DNA of 64,000 bases from DASSKK01 sp035690495 (GTDB lineage: Bacteria; Actinomycetota; Actinomycetes; Propionibacteriales; Nocardioidaceae). Below the pieces are notes generated by a model. It saw nothing but the letters and a program-made list of their open reading frames with translations, ran no database searches and was not told where the DNA came from. The stretch spans positions 16,617 to 80,616 of the forward strand of contig DASSKK010000061.1 of the NCBI GenBank assembly GCA_035690495.1, given 5' to 3'. Of this stretch, positions 17,435 through 24,970 are shown in pieces; position 1 is the stretch's first letter; each line of letters starts with the position of its first letter. A program made the translations under genes and the position numbers.

Positions 17435-18166
17435 CTAGCCGCGTCGCAAACCCGCCTTCACGAGACTTGCGTGCAGCTTCACCGACATCGCCGCGAGCTC
17501 GCGGACGGCCTCCTCCGCACGGGCTGCTGCTCCCGCGTCGCGGCCTCGCCGGATCGGCGCGACGACCTGCTCGACCAGCCCGACCTCGCGGTCGGCAGCC
17601 GTCTTGAAAGCCCGCAGGTGGCGTGGCTCGAGACCGAAGCCAGCCAGCTCGGCGACGGTCTTCGCGATCACCAGCGCGTCCCCGTCGAAGTGCTTGGAAC
17701 CGGGGCGCATCCGCACCATGCCGAACGACTCGAGCTCGCCCAGCATTGCCTCGTCGATTCCGGCGGCCGCGACGAGCTCCTTGCGGGAGATGCGGAGCTC
17801 CGGCCCGCCCGCCGCGAACGCCTCCGGCGAAGGCAGACCGTCGGGTGAGAGCACCACGCGGGGCACCTGGGGCCCCGGGCCCGCCGGCGGCGGCAGCTCG
17901 AGGCCCCGGTCGCTGGCGTCGAGGTGCTCCTTGATCACCTTCAGCGGGAGGTACTGCTCCCGCTGGGCGGTGAGGACGTAACGCAGCCGCTCCACGTCGC
18001 GCCGGGTGTACTTGCGATAGCCGGCGGGTGTCCGTTCGGGCTCGACCAGCCCCTCTGCCTCGAGGAAGCGGATCTTCGAGTGGCTGATACCGGGAAAGTC
18101 CTCGGACAGCTGGGCGAGGACCTCACCGATGCTCATCCGCCCCCGTGGGGCGGGTGACGAGCTCAC
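17435..18166 (-). CDS. ftsR: MerR-family regulator FtsR
   Basis: A 243-residue MerR protein. The winged helix lies at residues about 10-75: IGEVLAQLSEDFPGISHSKIRFLEAEGLVEPERTPAGYRKYTRRDVERLRYVL. It is followed by a Pro-rich linker and a C-terminal helical domain (LRISRKELVAAAGIDEAMLGELESFGMV). Position next to garA and the architecture match Rv1828 of M. tuberculosis and FtsR of Corynebacterium glutamicum, an activator of ftsZ. The GTG start overlaps the garA stop by four bases. The dyad at 18748-18768 upstream of garA is a candidate autoregulatory site. Confidence 0.9.
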   Translation of the reverse strand: MSSSPAPRGRMSIGEVLAQLSEDFPGISHSKIRFLEAEGLVEPERTPAGYRKYTRRDVERLRYVLTAQREQYLPLKVIKEHLDASDRGLELPPPAGPGPQVPRVVLSPDGLPSPEAFAAGGPELRISRKELVAAAGIDEAMLGELESFGMVRMRPGSKHFDGDALVIAKTVAELAGFGLEPRHLRAFKTAADREVGLVEQVVAPIRRGRDAGAAARAEEAVRELAAMSVKLHASLVKAGLRRG

Positions 18167-18711
18167 TGGGCGCTGCCCGCTCCTGCATGGCTGGCGAAGT
18201 AGACCAGCCGGAACTTGCCGATCTGCACCTCGTCGCCGCCCTGCAGCGCGACCTCGTCGATGCGGTCGCGGTTCACGTAGGTGCCGTTCAGGCTGCCCAC
18301 GTCGGCGACGCGGTAGCCGTCGTCGCTGCGGCGGAACTCGGCGTGCCTGCGGGAGACGGTCACGTCGTCGAGGAAGATCTCGCTGTCGGGATGCCGGCCG
18401 GCCGTCACCACCTCGGTGTCGAGCAGGAACCGGCTGCCCGCGCTCGGTCCGCGCTGCACCACGAGCAGGGCGCTGCCGGGCGGCAGCGCGTCGACAGCGG
18501 CGGCGTCGGCAGGGTTCAACGAGCGCTCCTCACGGTGCTCGGCGTCCTTGCTCGGGGCTCCGAACGTGATCGTCGAGGTGGATTCCCCCTGCGTCGTCGC
18601 GTCCGGTCCCGAGGTCTCGGGCCCCGCGCCGGTGGCGAGCCGGTGCCCGCATTGGGAGCAGAACTTCGCGTCGTCGGGGTTCTGATGACCGCACTCGGTG
18701 CAGAACGGCAT
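18163..18711 (-). CDS. garA: FHA-domain signalling protein GarA with N-terminal zinc ribbon
   Basis: A 182-residue protein. The C-terminal FHA domain (residues about 90-170) has the phosphothreonine-binding signature: GRHPDSEIFLDDVTVSRRHAE, then DVGSLNGTYVN. In mycobacteria GarA controls 2-oxoglutarate dehydrogenase and glutamate enzymes and is phosphorylated by PknB/PknG at an N-terminal Thr pair. The counterpart here may be the Ser/Thr run GESTSTITFG. Unlike M. tuberculosis GarA, it starts with a zinc ribbon, FCTECGHQ then FCSQCGH. The ATG at 18711 is chosen over one further upstream because GGGGAGG precedes it. It is coupled to ftsR. Confidence 0.9.
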   Translation of the reverse strand: MPFCTECGHQNPDDAKFCSQCGHRLATGAGPETSGPDATTQGESTSTITFGAPSKDAEHREERSLNPADAAAVDALPPGSALLVVQRGPSAGSRFLLDTEVVTAGRHPDSEIFLDDVTVSRRHAEFRRSDDGYRVADVGSLNGTYVNRDRIDEVALQGGDEVQIGKFRLVYFASHAGAGSAQ

Positions 18712-18747
18712 CGTGCCTCCCCAGTCTCGTGGCATCTGGCAAAACCC

Positions 18748-18768
18748 TCAACCGCGAGTCGAGGTTGA
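18748..18768. promoter_or_regulatory. MerR-type inverted repeat upstream of garA-ftsR
   Basis: TCAACC-N9-GGTTGA lies in the 131-base gap between gcvH and garA. It shares arms and spacing with the dyad at 16801-16821, and also the inner bases C, A, T and GA at the same places. It lies 37 bases upstream of the garA start. An FtsR or second-MerR operator is inferred. Confidence 0.55.
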
Positions 18769-18842
18769 CGGTCGGCTCGAACCTATCAGGTCCGCAGAAG
18801 CCGCCCGGCGGGACAGAGCCGATCAGGCGCGGAAAATCGTGC

Positions 18843-19223
18843 TCAGCCTTCGACGCTGGCCTGGTACGCCGTGGCGTCCATCAGCGCGTCGAGCGCACCC
18901 GGGTCGCTGGGCCGGATCTCGAGCAGCCAGCCTTCGCCGTACGGATCGGAGTTCACCAGCTCCGGGCTGGACTCGAGGCTCTCGTTGCGGGTGACCACGG
19001 TTCCCGAGACCGGGGCGTAGACGTCGCTGACGGACTTCGTCGACTCGAGCTCCCCGACCGCAGCGCCGGCCTCGATCTGGGTGTCGGCCTCCGGGAGGGA
19101 GACGTAGACGATGTCACCGAGCGCGTCTTGCGCGTAGTCGGTGATGCCGACCCGGACCGTCGAGTTCTCAAAGCTGCGTACCCACTCGTGCTCGGGGGTG
19201 TACTTGAGGTCTTCGGGATACAC
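18843..19223 (-). CDS. gcvH: Glycine cleavage system H protein
   Basis: A 126-residue lipoyl carrier protein that shuttles the aminomethyl group from GcvP to GcvT. The lipoylated residue is Lys63 in ELESTKSVSDVYAP. The whole chain matches the H-protein fold (YPEDLKYTPEHEWVR start, GDIVYVSLPE, EGWLLEI). The GTG start is chosen for the AAGGAG eight bases upstream. It lies between the DUF881 genes and garA as in mycobacteria. gcvP is five genes downstream on the same strand. Confidence 0.97.
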   Translation of the reverse strand: MYPEDLKYTPEHEWVRSFENSTVRVGITDYAQDALGDIVYVSLPEADTQIEAGAAVGELESTKSVSDVYAPVSGTVVTRNESLESSPELVNSDPYGEGWLLEIRPSDPGALDALMDATAYQASVEG

Positions 19224-19283
19224 GGCAACTCCTTCGGCGGGCCGACCGTCGGGGCCGGCGATGGGGCACGGCGACGAGACAGG

Positions 19284-20012
19284 CTACCCGCCGGACGCGG
19301 GCTTGGCGTAGTCCGGCGTCGGCGGCTCGCGGACACTGGCAATCTCGACGTCCTGCGACTGCTCGACCGCGACCGTGCCGCCCGCGTCCTTGACCAGGGA
19401 GTCGAACCCACCGCGGATGTCCAGCGCAGTGGCCAGGGTGTGCGGGTCGCCGATCGCGTCGATGACATACGGCGGGTTCAGCTGCCTGCCGTCGACGCTG
19501 ACGCCGCCGTCGGGGCTGTTGGAGATCGCCGTCCGGGCGACCACCCGCACCGTGTCGTTGACCTCGATGGCCTCCGCTCCTGCATCGCGCAGCTCCTCCA
19601 GCCCGTTCAGCAGCTGGTTGGTGCCGACGCCGGCAGTGGGGTCCTTGACCGTGATCCGCACCCCGGGTCCGACCGCGGGCAGCGTTCCGGCCAGGATGCC
19701 GAGATCCGTCGCCTGCTCGCGGGCCCGCTCGAGTGCCGTACGGCGTGCCTGCGTGTCGTTGCGCAGCGAGTTGCGGGTCTGCTGCAGCTGTGCGATCTCG
19801 GTCTCCGCGCGTTGCGAGGCCAGGGAGAGGTTGTTGATCAGGCTGATCAGCTCGCCCTGGCGCGCCCCGACGTACTTGTCGTCCTTGCTGTTGGCGTTGA
19901 CCTGCACCACGGCGGCGAACCCGAGCGCAGCCAGCAGCACCCCGGCGACCAGCTGTCCGCGTGAGGGGCGGGAGAGAATCGACGTCCACGAGGAGGGGCG
20001 CTGCTCAGGCAT
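19284..20012 (-). CDS. DUF881 membrane-anchored protein
   Basis: A 242-residue protein with one N-terminal transmembrane helix (LVAGVLLAALGFAAVVQV, about residues 20-38), a short coiled coil (LASQRAETEIAQLQQTRNSLRND) and a DUF881 domain at the C-terminus (GVRITVKDP, NGLEELRDAGAEAIEVND, NPPYVIDAIGDP). Its function is unknown. Pairs of DUF881 proteins flanking a small basic protein next to pgsA are conserved in actinobacteria (Rv1823/Rv1825). A fold related to YlxW/YlxX and a role at the envelope or divisome have been suggested; I treat that as open. It overlaps the upstream small basic protein gene by eight bases. Confidence 0.9.
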   Translation of the reverse strand: MPEQRPSSWTSILSRPSRGQLVAGVLLAALGFAAVVQVNANSKDDKYVGARQGELISLINNLSLASQRAETEIAQLQQTRNSLRNDTQARRTALERAREQATDLGILAGTLPAVGPGVRITVKDPTAGVGTNQLLNGLEELRDAGAEAIEVNDTVRVVARTAISNSPDGGVSVDGRQLNPPYVIDAIGDPHTLATALDIRGGFDSLVKDAGGTVAVEQSQDVEIASVREPPTPDYAKPASGG

Positions 20013-20337
20013 GGAAGATGTGCCTCCGGATCGCGGCGACGTTGGAGAAGATCCGGATCCCGAGCACCACGATCACACCCGTGGACAGCTGTCCGCCGAC
20101 TCCGAGCTTGTCGCCCAGATAGACGATCAGCGCGGCGATCAGCACGTTGCTGATGAAGGAGACGACGAAGACCTTGTCGTCGAAGATCCCGTCGAGGAAG
20201 GCGCGCAGCGCTCCGAACACGGCATCGAGGGCCGCGACCACGGCGATCGGCAGGTAGGGCTCGAGCCACACCGGGACCGCCGGCTGGAGCACCAGCCCGA
20301 GCACCACGCCGACCAGCAGGCCGAGACCGGCGATCAT
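20005..20337 (-). CDS. sbp: Small basic protein (DUF1290) membrane protein
   Basis: A 110-residue protein with three hydrophobic helices: GLGLLVGVVLGLVLQPAV, LPIAVVAALDAVFGALRAFL and VVSFISNVLIAALIVYLGDKLGV. It matches the Sbp/DUF1290 family, known from Bacillus subtilis division operons and from Rv1824. The role is undefined; in this block it lies between two DUF881 genes and overlaps both (four and eight bases), so the three are translated together and may form a complex. Confidence 0.9.
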   Translation of the reverse strand: MIAGLGLLVGVVLGLVLQPAVPVWLEPYLPIAVVAALDAVFGALRAFLDGIFDDKVFVVSFISNVLIAALIVYLGDKLGVGGQLSTGVIVVLGIRIFSNVAAIRRHIFHA

Positions 20338-21182
20338 CGCAGGGTCTCCTTGGTGTTGGCCTGGGCGGGGCGGCGGGGGACGGCATAGTGCAGGGCCAGG
20401 TGCGGGGCGGCGGGCAGCTTCATGGACTCCTCGGGGGTGATATCGAACCGCAGACCGAAGCTCAGGTGCAGGGCGACCCAGGTCTGTCCGCCGGCGGTGT
20501 CGAGGAACCGTGCTCCGAGCCGGTCCGGGTTGCCGATCGCCGAGACGACGTACGGTCGCTTCAGCGAAGCGTAGTTGACCGTGATGGACTCACCGGCGCC
20601 GCGGATGGCAGTGAGATTGGTGATTCTCTGGTCGTTGATGGCGACGGCTTCGGCCCCGGCCTCCCACAGGCCGTTGACCAGCTTCTGGAGGTCCTTGTCG
20701 AGCACCTGCTGCTTGGCCGTGGCGTGGGCCGCGTCGTCCACTGTCACCTTGATGCCGGGCCCCCTGGCCGGGCTCGCACCCGCCGCGAGTCCGAGCCGCG
20801 TCAGCTTGTTCTGCACCGCCCGGCCCTGCGCACTCGCCTCGGCGTAGGAGGCGCGCATGTCGTCGATGGCGCGATGCAGCGAGCCGATCTGGTCGCGCTG
20901 GTGTGCCAGGGCGGCCTTGCGCTCGTTGATCTGCGCCACCAGGTCGTCATGGCTGTTGGCCGACTGGTCCGCCGTCCGCGCGGTCTGCACGGCCGCCGTC
21001 ACGACCAGGATCCCGAACAGCGCCAGGATCGCCAGCGAGCCTGTGCCTGGTCGGCGCTCCGGTCGGCGACCGCCGGCGGCCGCACGCTCGGAGGCCTGCG
21101 CGTAGTCCTCGTCCAGCGAGGTCGCAGTGATGTGGTCCAGAAGCCCGATCACCGAGCGGAGCGGTGGGTCAGTGGTGGCCAT
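20334..21182 (-). CDS. DUF881 membrane-anchored protein
   Basis: A 282-residue second DUF881 protein. The first 45 residues are cytoplasmic and charged. A transmembrane helix (SLAILALFGILVVTAAVQTA) follows, then a coiled coil (LVAQINERKAALAHQRDQIGSLHRAI) and the DUF881 domain (GIKVTVDDA, NGLWEAGAEAVAINDQRI, PYVVSAIGNPDRL). It is the first of the DUF881-Sbp-DUF881 trio and overlaps the end of the phosphatidyltransferase gene by 14 bases. Topology suggests an extracytoplasmic domain; its partner and function are unknown. Confidence 0.9.
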   Translation of the reverse strand: MATTDPPLRSVIGLLDHITATSLDEDYAQASERAAAGGRRPERRPGTGSLAILALFGILVVTAAVQTARTADQSANSHDDLVAQINERKAALAHQRDQIGSLHRAIDDMRASYAEASAQGRAVQNKLTRLGLAAGASPARGPGIKVTVDDAAHATAKQQVLDKDLQKLVNGLWEAGAEAVAINDQRITNLTAIRGAGESITVNYASLKRPYVVSAIGNPDRLGARFLDTAGGQTWVALHLSFGLRFDITPEESMKLPAAPHLALHYAVPRRPAQANTKETLR

Positions 21183-21798
21183 GCAGCACCGGCGCCTTGT
21201 CCCGTTCGGTCAACAGCTTGCGCACCTGCCATGCGTAGAGCCCGCCGGCCCACCAGTACAGGCCTGTGCCCCAGATCGCGAAGCCCCACCCGAAGACCTT
21301 GGCAAGGGTGGGCAGGACCCCGGTCCCGTCGCCGAGCAGGAGGAGCGGGAAGGCATAGAGCAGGTTCGCAGTGGCCGCCTTGCCCAAGAAGTGCACCGGC
21401 AGCGCGTGGTAGCCGCGGGTGCGCAAGAAGGGGACGAGCCCCCACAGCAGCAGGTCGCGGGCCGGGAGGATCGCGGCCAGCCACCAGGGGATCACCCCGC
21501 GCATGGCCAGCCCCACCACGGTGGACAGGATGTAGAGCCGGTCGGCGACCGGGTCGAGGATCTCGCCGAGCTTCGAGGTCTGTTGCAGCCGCCGGGCGAG
21601 GTAGCCGTCGAGGTAGTCGCTGACGCCCGACAACGCCAGCACCAGCAGCGCCCATCCGTCGGCCTCGGGGACCAGGATCAACCACAAGAACAGCGGGACG
21701 CCCGCCAGCCTCACGATGCTGATCAGGTTGGGCACGGTGAGAATGCGGCCGCCGGCTGCCTCGCCCGCGGTCGCGTGTGCCCGCTCTGCCCTGTCCAC
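21169..21798 (-). CDS. pgsA: CDP-alcohol phosphatidyltransferase (PgsA type)
   Basis: A 209-residue integral membrane enzyme. The family motif is complete: DYLDGYLARRLQQTSKLGEI followed by LDPVADR, containing the D-x2-D-G-x2-A-R-x8-G-x3-D-x3-D residues that bind CDP-lipid and metal. It has about five transmembrane segments. It attaches an alcohol (glycerol phosphate, or inositol phosphate, or a phosphatidyl group in cardiolipin synthesis) to CDP-diacylglycerol. Position matches Rv1822 (pgsA2) in M. tuberculosis; the exact alcohol cannot be decided here. The GTG start follows AGGGAAGG. This is the first gene of the conserved minus-strand block. Confidence 0.9.
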   Translation of the reverse strand: MDRAERAHATAGEAAGGRILTVPNLISIVRLAGVPLFLWLILVPEADGWALLVLALSGVSDYLDGYLARRLQQTSKLGEILDPVADRLYILSTVVGLAMRGVIPWWLAAILPARDLLLWGLVPFLRTRGYHALPVHFLGKAATANLLYAFPLLLLGDGTGVLPTLAKVFGWGFAIWGTGLYWWAGGLYAWQVRKLLTERDKAPVLHGHH

Positions 21799-21913
21799 GG
21801 CCTTCCCTCACCATGCCCGCCACGGTCTGTGACCGTTGCTCGTCGACGCCCCTTGCGTGGTGAGTACCTTATCCGGCGGACCCTGCGCAGCCGCAGCGTA
21901 GCCGCCGCTGAAG

Positions 21914-22414
21914 TCAGTCGACCCGCGCCAGGGAGAGGCTCTTCCCCCGGGCGCCCCCCATCCACACCTCCTGGCAGGCGGCGGCGAACTCCTCCAGCCC
22001 GTCCTCGATGGTCGCGAACACGTTGCCGGGCACCCACCCCTGGTCGCCGTTGAGCAGCAGGTTGTTGCGCCCGTAGAAGACCGCGAGGTCGATGATCTGC
22101 TCGAGGTCGCCGGGACCCCCGCCGCTCTCGTAGCCGTGTGACGGCGTGGCCAGGTCGTTGGCGTCGAAGGCGAAGTAGCACAGGTCGCCCGGAATCGGGG
22201 TGACCGTGGTGTTCTCCTTGCCGGGCTCGACCGCGGCGAAGGCGGGCACCAGCGTGTAGATCTCGTTGCGGGCGTACTTGCCGTGGAAGACCGCCCCGGA
22301 CAGCGGCAGCGCCTCCCACACCGCGTCGGCGGTGCGAGGGGCCTCCTCGTCCAGCAGCCGCGCGGTGCACTGGACGCCGCCGGGGTCGAGGGTGATCGTC
22401 AGATAGCGGGCCAT
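21914..22414 (-). CDS. DUF3830 family protein
   Basis: A 166-residue protein of the DUF3830 family, thought to have a cyclophilin-like beta barrel: LTITLDPGGVQCTARLLDEEAPRTADAVWEALPL, then YTLVPAF and PGDLCYFAF. No catalytic residues are established. In other genomes I recall members beside Asp/Glu racemase-like, amidase and hydantoinase-type genes, consistent with this island. It starts with ATG after GGAAGGA and lies 27 bases behind the amidase, so it is the third gene of the operon that begins at the operator near 24940. Confidence 0.85.
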   Translation of the reverse strand: MARYLTITLDPGGVQCTARLLDEEAPRTADAVWEALPLSGAVFHGKYARNEIYTLVPAFAAVEPGKENTTVTPIPGDLCYFAFDANDLATPSHGYESGGGPGDLEQIIDLAVFYGRNNLLLNGDQGWVPGNVFATIEDGLEEFAAACQEVWMGGARGKSLSLARVD

Positions 22415-22441
22415 GCGGTTCCTTCCATCTACTCTTCTCCG

Positions 22442-23851
22442 TCAGCTCTGGGCGAGGGTAGGCACCAGATCGTTCCAGGTGGTCGCGCTCTCGTAGGCGC
22501 GGCCGGCGCGGAGCACGAGCGCGTCGGCGTGCCGTGCTCCGACGATCTGCAGTCCGACCGGCAGCCCGGCACCGGTCAGTCCGCACGGGATGCTCAGTGC
22601 CGGCTGCTGGGTCATGTTGAACGGATAGGTGTACGGCGTCCAGCTCGTCCAGTCCGGGGAGAGCGAGCCTGCGGGCGCGTCGGTGCCGGTGGGGAACGCG
22701 GTGATCGGCAGCGTGGGGGTCACCAGCAGGTCGTGACGGCGGTGGAACTCGCCCATCCGCAGGCCGAGGTCCATCCGGACCGCGGTCGCGTCCAGGAAGT
22801 CGGATGCGGTGAGCTGCGCCCCGGCCTCCACGACCCGGCGGAGACCGGGATCGATGCGGTCCAGCGCTTCGGCGCCGTACGCCTCCGCGACCTTGGCGGC
22901 ACCTGACTGCCAGAGCACGTCGAAGGCGTCGATGGGGTCGGTGAAGCCGGGATCGACCTCCTCGACGATCGCGCCGCGATCGGCGAGCACGCCCACCGCG
23001 GCCCGCACCAGGGTCTCGACCTCGGGATCGTTGTCGACATAACCCAGGGTCGCCGAGAAGCCGATCCGCAGGCCGGCCACTCCACCCTCCAGCCCGGTGA
23101 GGAACGACCCAGTGGGCGTCGGCATCGCCGACCAGTCCCGGTGGTCGAAACCGCTGACCACGTCGAGCAGGGTGGCCGCGTCCGTCACGCTGCGGGTCAT
23201 CGGCCCCGCGTGCGAGAGGGTCCCGAAGGGGCTGGCCGGGTACAACGACACCAGTCCGTAGGTCGGCTTCAGTGCGACGGTGCCGGTGAAGGCGGCGGGT
23301 ATCCGTACCGATCCCCCGCCGTCGGTGCCCATCGACCACGCACACATCCCGAGCCCGACGGCGGTGGCGCTGCCGCCGCTGGAGCCTCCCGAGGTCCGGG
23401 ACGCGTCCCAGGGGTTGCCTGTGGCGCCGAACCTCCGGGAGTCGGTCACGCCCTTCCAGGCGAACTCGGGCGTGCTGGTCTTGCCGAGGAAGACGGCGCC
23501 GGCTTCCCGGAGCCGGGCCACGCAAGGGGCGTCGTCCGGCCACGGCCCGGACGGGTCGATGAGCTCGCTCCCCCGCAGTGTGGGCCAGCCGCGGGTCAAG
23601 AAGATGTCCTTGATGGAGGTGGGGATGCCGTCCGCGGGGCCGCGCTGCCGGCCTTCCCGCCAACGCGCCTCGGACTCCTCGGCGGCGGCGACGGCCCCCT
23701 CGACGTCGACGAGCACGAAGGCGTGCGTCGACCCGTCCAGCCGGTCGATCTGCTCGAGCGCGGCGCGGGTCGCCTCGACCGGTGACAGGCTGCCGTCGGC
23801 GTACGACGTGGACAGCTCTGTCGCGGTCAGCCGCGTCAGCTCGCCCTTCAC
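22442..23851 (-). CDS. Amidase-signature family amidohydrolase
   Basis: A 469-residue amidase-signature enzyme. The Ser-cisSer-Lys triad is visible: Lys in TSIKDIF, cis-Ser in MGTDGGGSVRIP, and nucleophile Ser in the glycine-rich TSGGSSGGSA. The C-terminus has PALSIPCGLTGAGLPVGLQIVG, typical of the family. Such enzymes hydrolyse amides, carbamates or the glutamine of Glu-tRNA amidotransferases; without GatB/C neighbours a small-molecule amide is likely. The GTG start overlaps the upstream dehydrogenase stop by four bases. The frame is open further upstream, but that segment lies inside the dehydrogenase gene. Confidence 0.9.
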   Translation of the reverse strand: MKGELTRLTATELSTSYADGSLSPVEATRAALEQIDRLDGSTHAFVLVDVEGAVAAAEESEARWREGRQRGPADGIPTSIKDIFLTRGWPTLRGSELIDPSGPWPDDAPCVARLREAGAVFLGKTSTPEFAWKGVTDSRRFGATGNPWDASRTSGGSSGGSATAVGLGMCAWSMGTDGGGSVRIPAAFTGTVALKPTYGLVSLYPASPFGTLSHAGPMTRSVTDAATLLDVVSGFDHRDWSAMPTPTGSFLTGLEGGVAGLRIGFSATLGYVDNDPEVETLVRAAVGVLADRGAIVEEVDPGFTDPIDAFDVLWQSGAAKVAEAYGAEALDRIDPGLRRVVEAGAQLTASDFLDATAVRMDLGLRMGEFHRRHDLLVTPTLPITAFPTGTDAPAGSLSPDWTSWTPYTYPFNMTQQPALSIPCGLTGAGLPVGLQIVGARHADALVLRAGRAYESATTWNDLVPTLAQS

Positions 23852-24855
23852 GCGCTCGCCCGGTCTGCCGGCACGAAACCCAATCGCTTGTCCACGACGT
23901 TGAGCAGCGGGCGACCCTCCAGGTATCTGTGCGCGTTGTCCACGAACTGCCTCGACAGCGCACCGTGCCACCCTTCGGCGTCCCCGGACATGTGGGCGGA
24001 GATGCGGACCCCCGGGGCGTCCCACAGTGGGTGGTCCTGCGGCAGCGGCTCGGTCGCGAAGACGTCGAGGGCCGCTCCGGCGATCTCCCCGGATCCGAGC
24101 GCCTCGAGCAGGTCGGGCTCGCGGACCGACTCACCACGGCCCACGTTGACCAGGTAGCCGGTCGGCTTCATCGCGTGCAGCACCTCCGCGTCGATCATCC
24201 CGCGGGTCTGCGAGGTGAGCGGTGCCGCCACCACCAGGTAGTCGGCCCAGCCGGCGTGCGCGGCCAGGTCGGAGCTGGCGATCACGTCGCCGAAGTCGGG
24301 GTCCCCCGCGCGCGCCGTACGCCCGGCACCGCGAACCTCCATGCCGACCGCAGCGAGCAGCCGCGCGGTCTCGCGACCGATCGCACCCGTGCCGACCACC
24401 AGCGCCCGCGCCCCCTGCACGGTCGCAGTGTCCCGGTGCAGCCACCGGTGGGCGCGCTGCAGGTCCTGGCTGGCACCGGCCTGCTTGGCGTGTGCCAGGA
24501 TGCTCATCAAGACGAACTCGGCCATCGGGCGGTCGAAAACGCCGCGGGCGTTGGTGACCGTGACCGGCGAGGTGACGAGCTCGTCGAACAGCAGCTTGTC
24601 GACCCCGGCCGCGGCCACATGGATCCACTGCAACGACGCGGCCCGGCTCCACACTCGTTGCACGGCGGTGGAGAAGAAGTCCCACAAGAACAGCACCTCT
24701 GCGTCGCTGACTGCGTCGGCAAGGCCCGCCTCGTCGGTGTAGCGCACGTCCATCGACGTCCCCAGGTCGGCCAGCTCCGGCCGCTGCGCGTCCTGCGGGC
24801 AAAGCACCACGACCACCGGTCTGCTGTCGTCTCTGCCGTCGTCGTCGGGCGCCAA
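23848..24855 (-). CDS. D-2-hydroxyacid dehydrogenase
   Basis: A 335-residue NAD-dependent dehydrogenase of the D-isomer-specific family. The nucleotide-binding motif is GTGAIGRETA. The catalytic trio is Arg in VNVGRGES, Glu in DVFATEPLP and His in RISAHMSG. It would reduce a 2-keto acid or oxidise a D-2-hydroxy acid. I choose a TTG at 24855 as start because GGAGGAGG lies just upstream and a consensus promoter (TTGACA-N18-TACGGT, 24941 to 24912) places transcription start near 24905. A longer frame to 24984 would run through that promoter and operator. It is the first gene of an operon with the amidase and DUF3830 gene. Confidence 0.85.
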   Translation of the reverse strand: MAPDDDGRDDSRPVVVVLCPQDAQRPELADLGTSMDVRYTDEAGLADAVSDAEVLFLWDFFSTAVQRVWSRAASLQWIHVAAAGVDKLLFDELVTSPVTVTNARGVFDRPMAEFVLMSILAHAKQAGASQDLQRAHRWLHRDTATVQGARALVVGTGAIGRETARLLAAVGMEVRGAGRTARAGDPDFGDVIASSDLAAHAGWADYLVVAAPLTSQTRGMIDAEVLHAMKPTGYLVNVGRGESVREPDLLEALGSGEIAGAALDVFATEPLPQDHPLWDAPGVRISAHMSGDAEGWHGALSRQFVDNAHRYLEGRPLLNVVDKRLGFVPADRASA

Positions 24856-24911
24856 GGTGACCTCCTCCTGGAGCTCGGCAGCGCTGGACGCTGGCTGAAG
24901 GCTCCTCGCAG

Positions 24912-24941
24912 ACCGTAGGATCGACCGTGTCGGATTGTCAA
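24912..24941 (-). promoter_or_regulatory. Promoter of the dehydrogenase-amidase-DUF3830 operon
   Basis: On the minus strand TTGACA (24941-24936) and TACGGT (24917-24912) are separated by 18 bases, a near-consensus housekeeping promoter. The -35 hexamer lies inside the ATTGTCAACAAT operator, so a bound GntR protein would block it. Confidence 0.6.
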
Positions 24942-24947
24942 CAATCC
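24932..24947. promoter_or_regulatory. Island operator 1 (GntR-type inverted repeat)
   Basis: GGATTGT-CA-ACAATCC: perfect 7-base arms around a 2-base centre, between the divergent dehydrogenase and isomerase operons. The core ATTGTCAACAAT recurs at 32559-32570 and 35378-35389. The shape matches FadR/FCD-type GntR operators (GT and AC cores in AT-rich arms). The regulator is probably the GntR protein at 33419-34105. Confidence 0.75.
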
Positions 24948-24970
24948 ACCGATCGTGTGAGGATGGCGCG

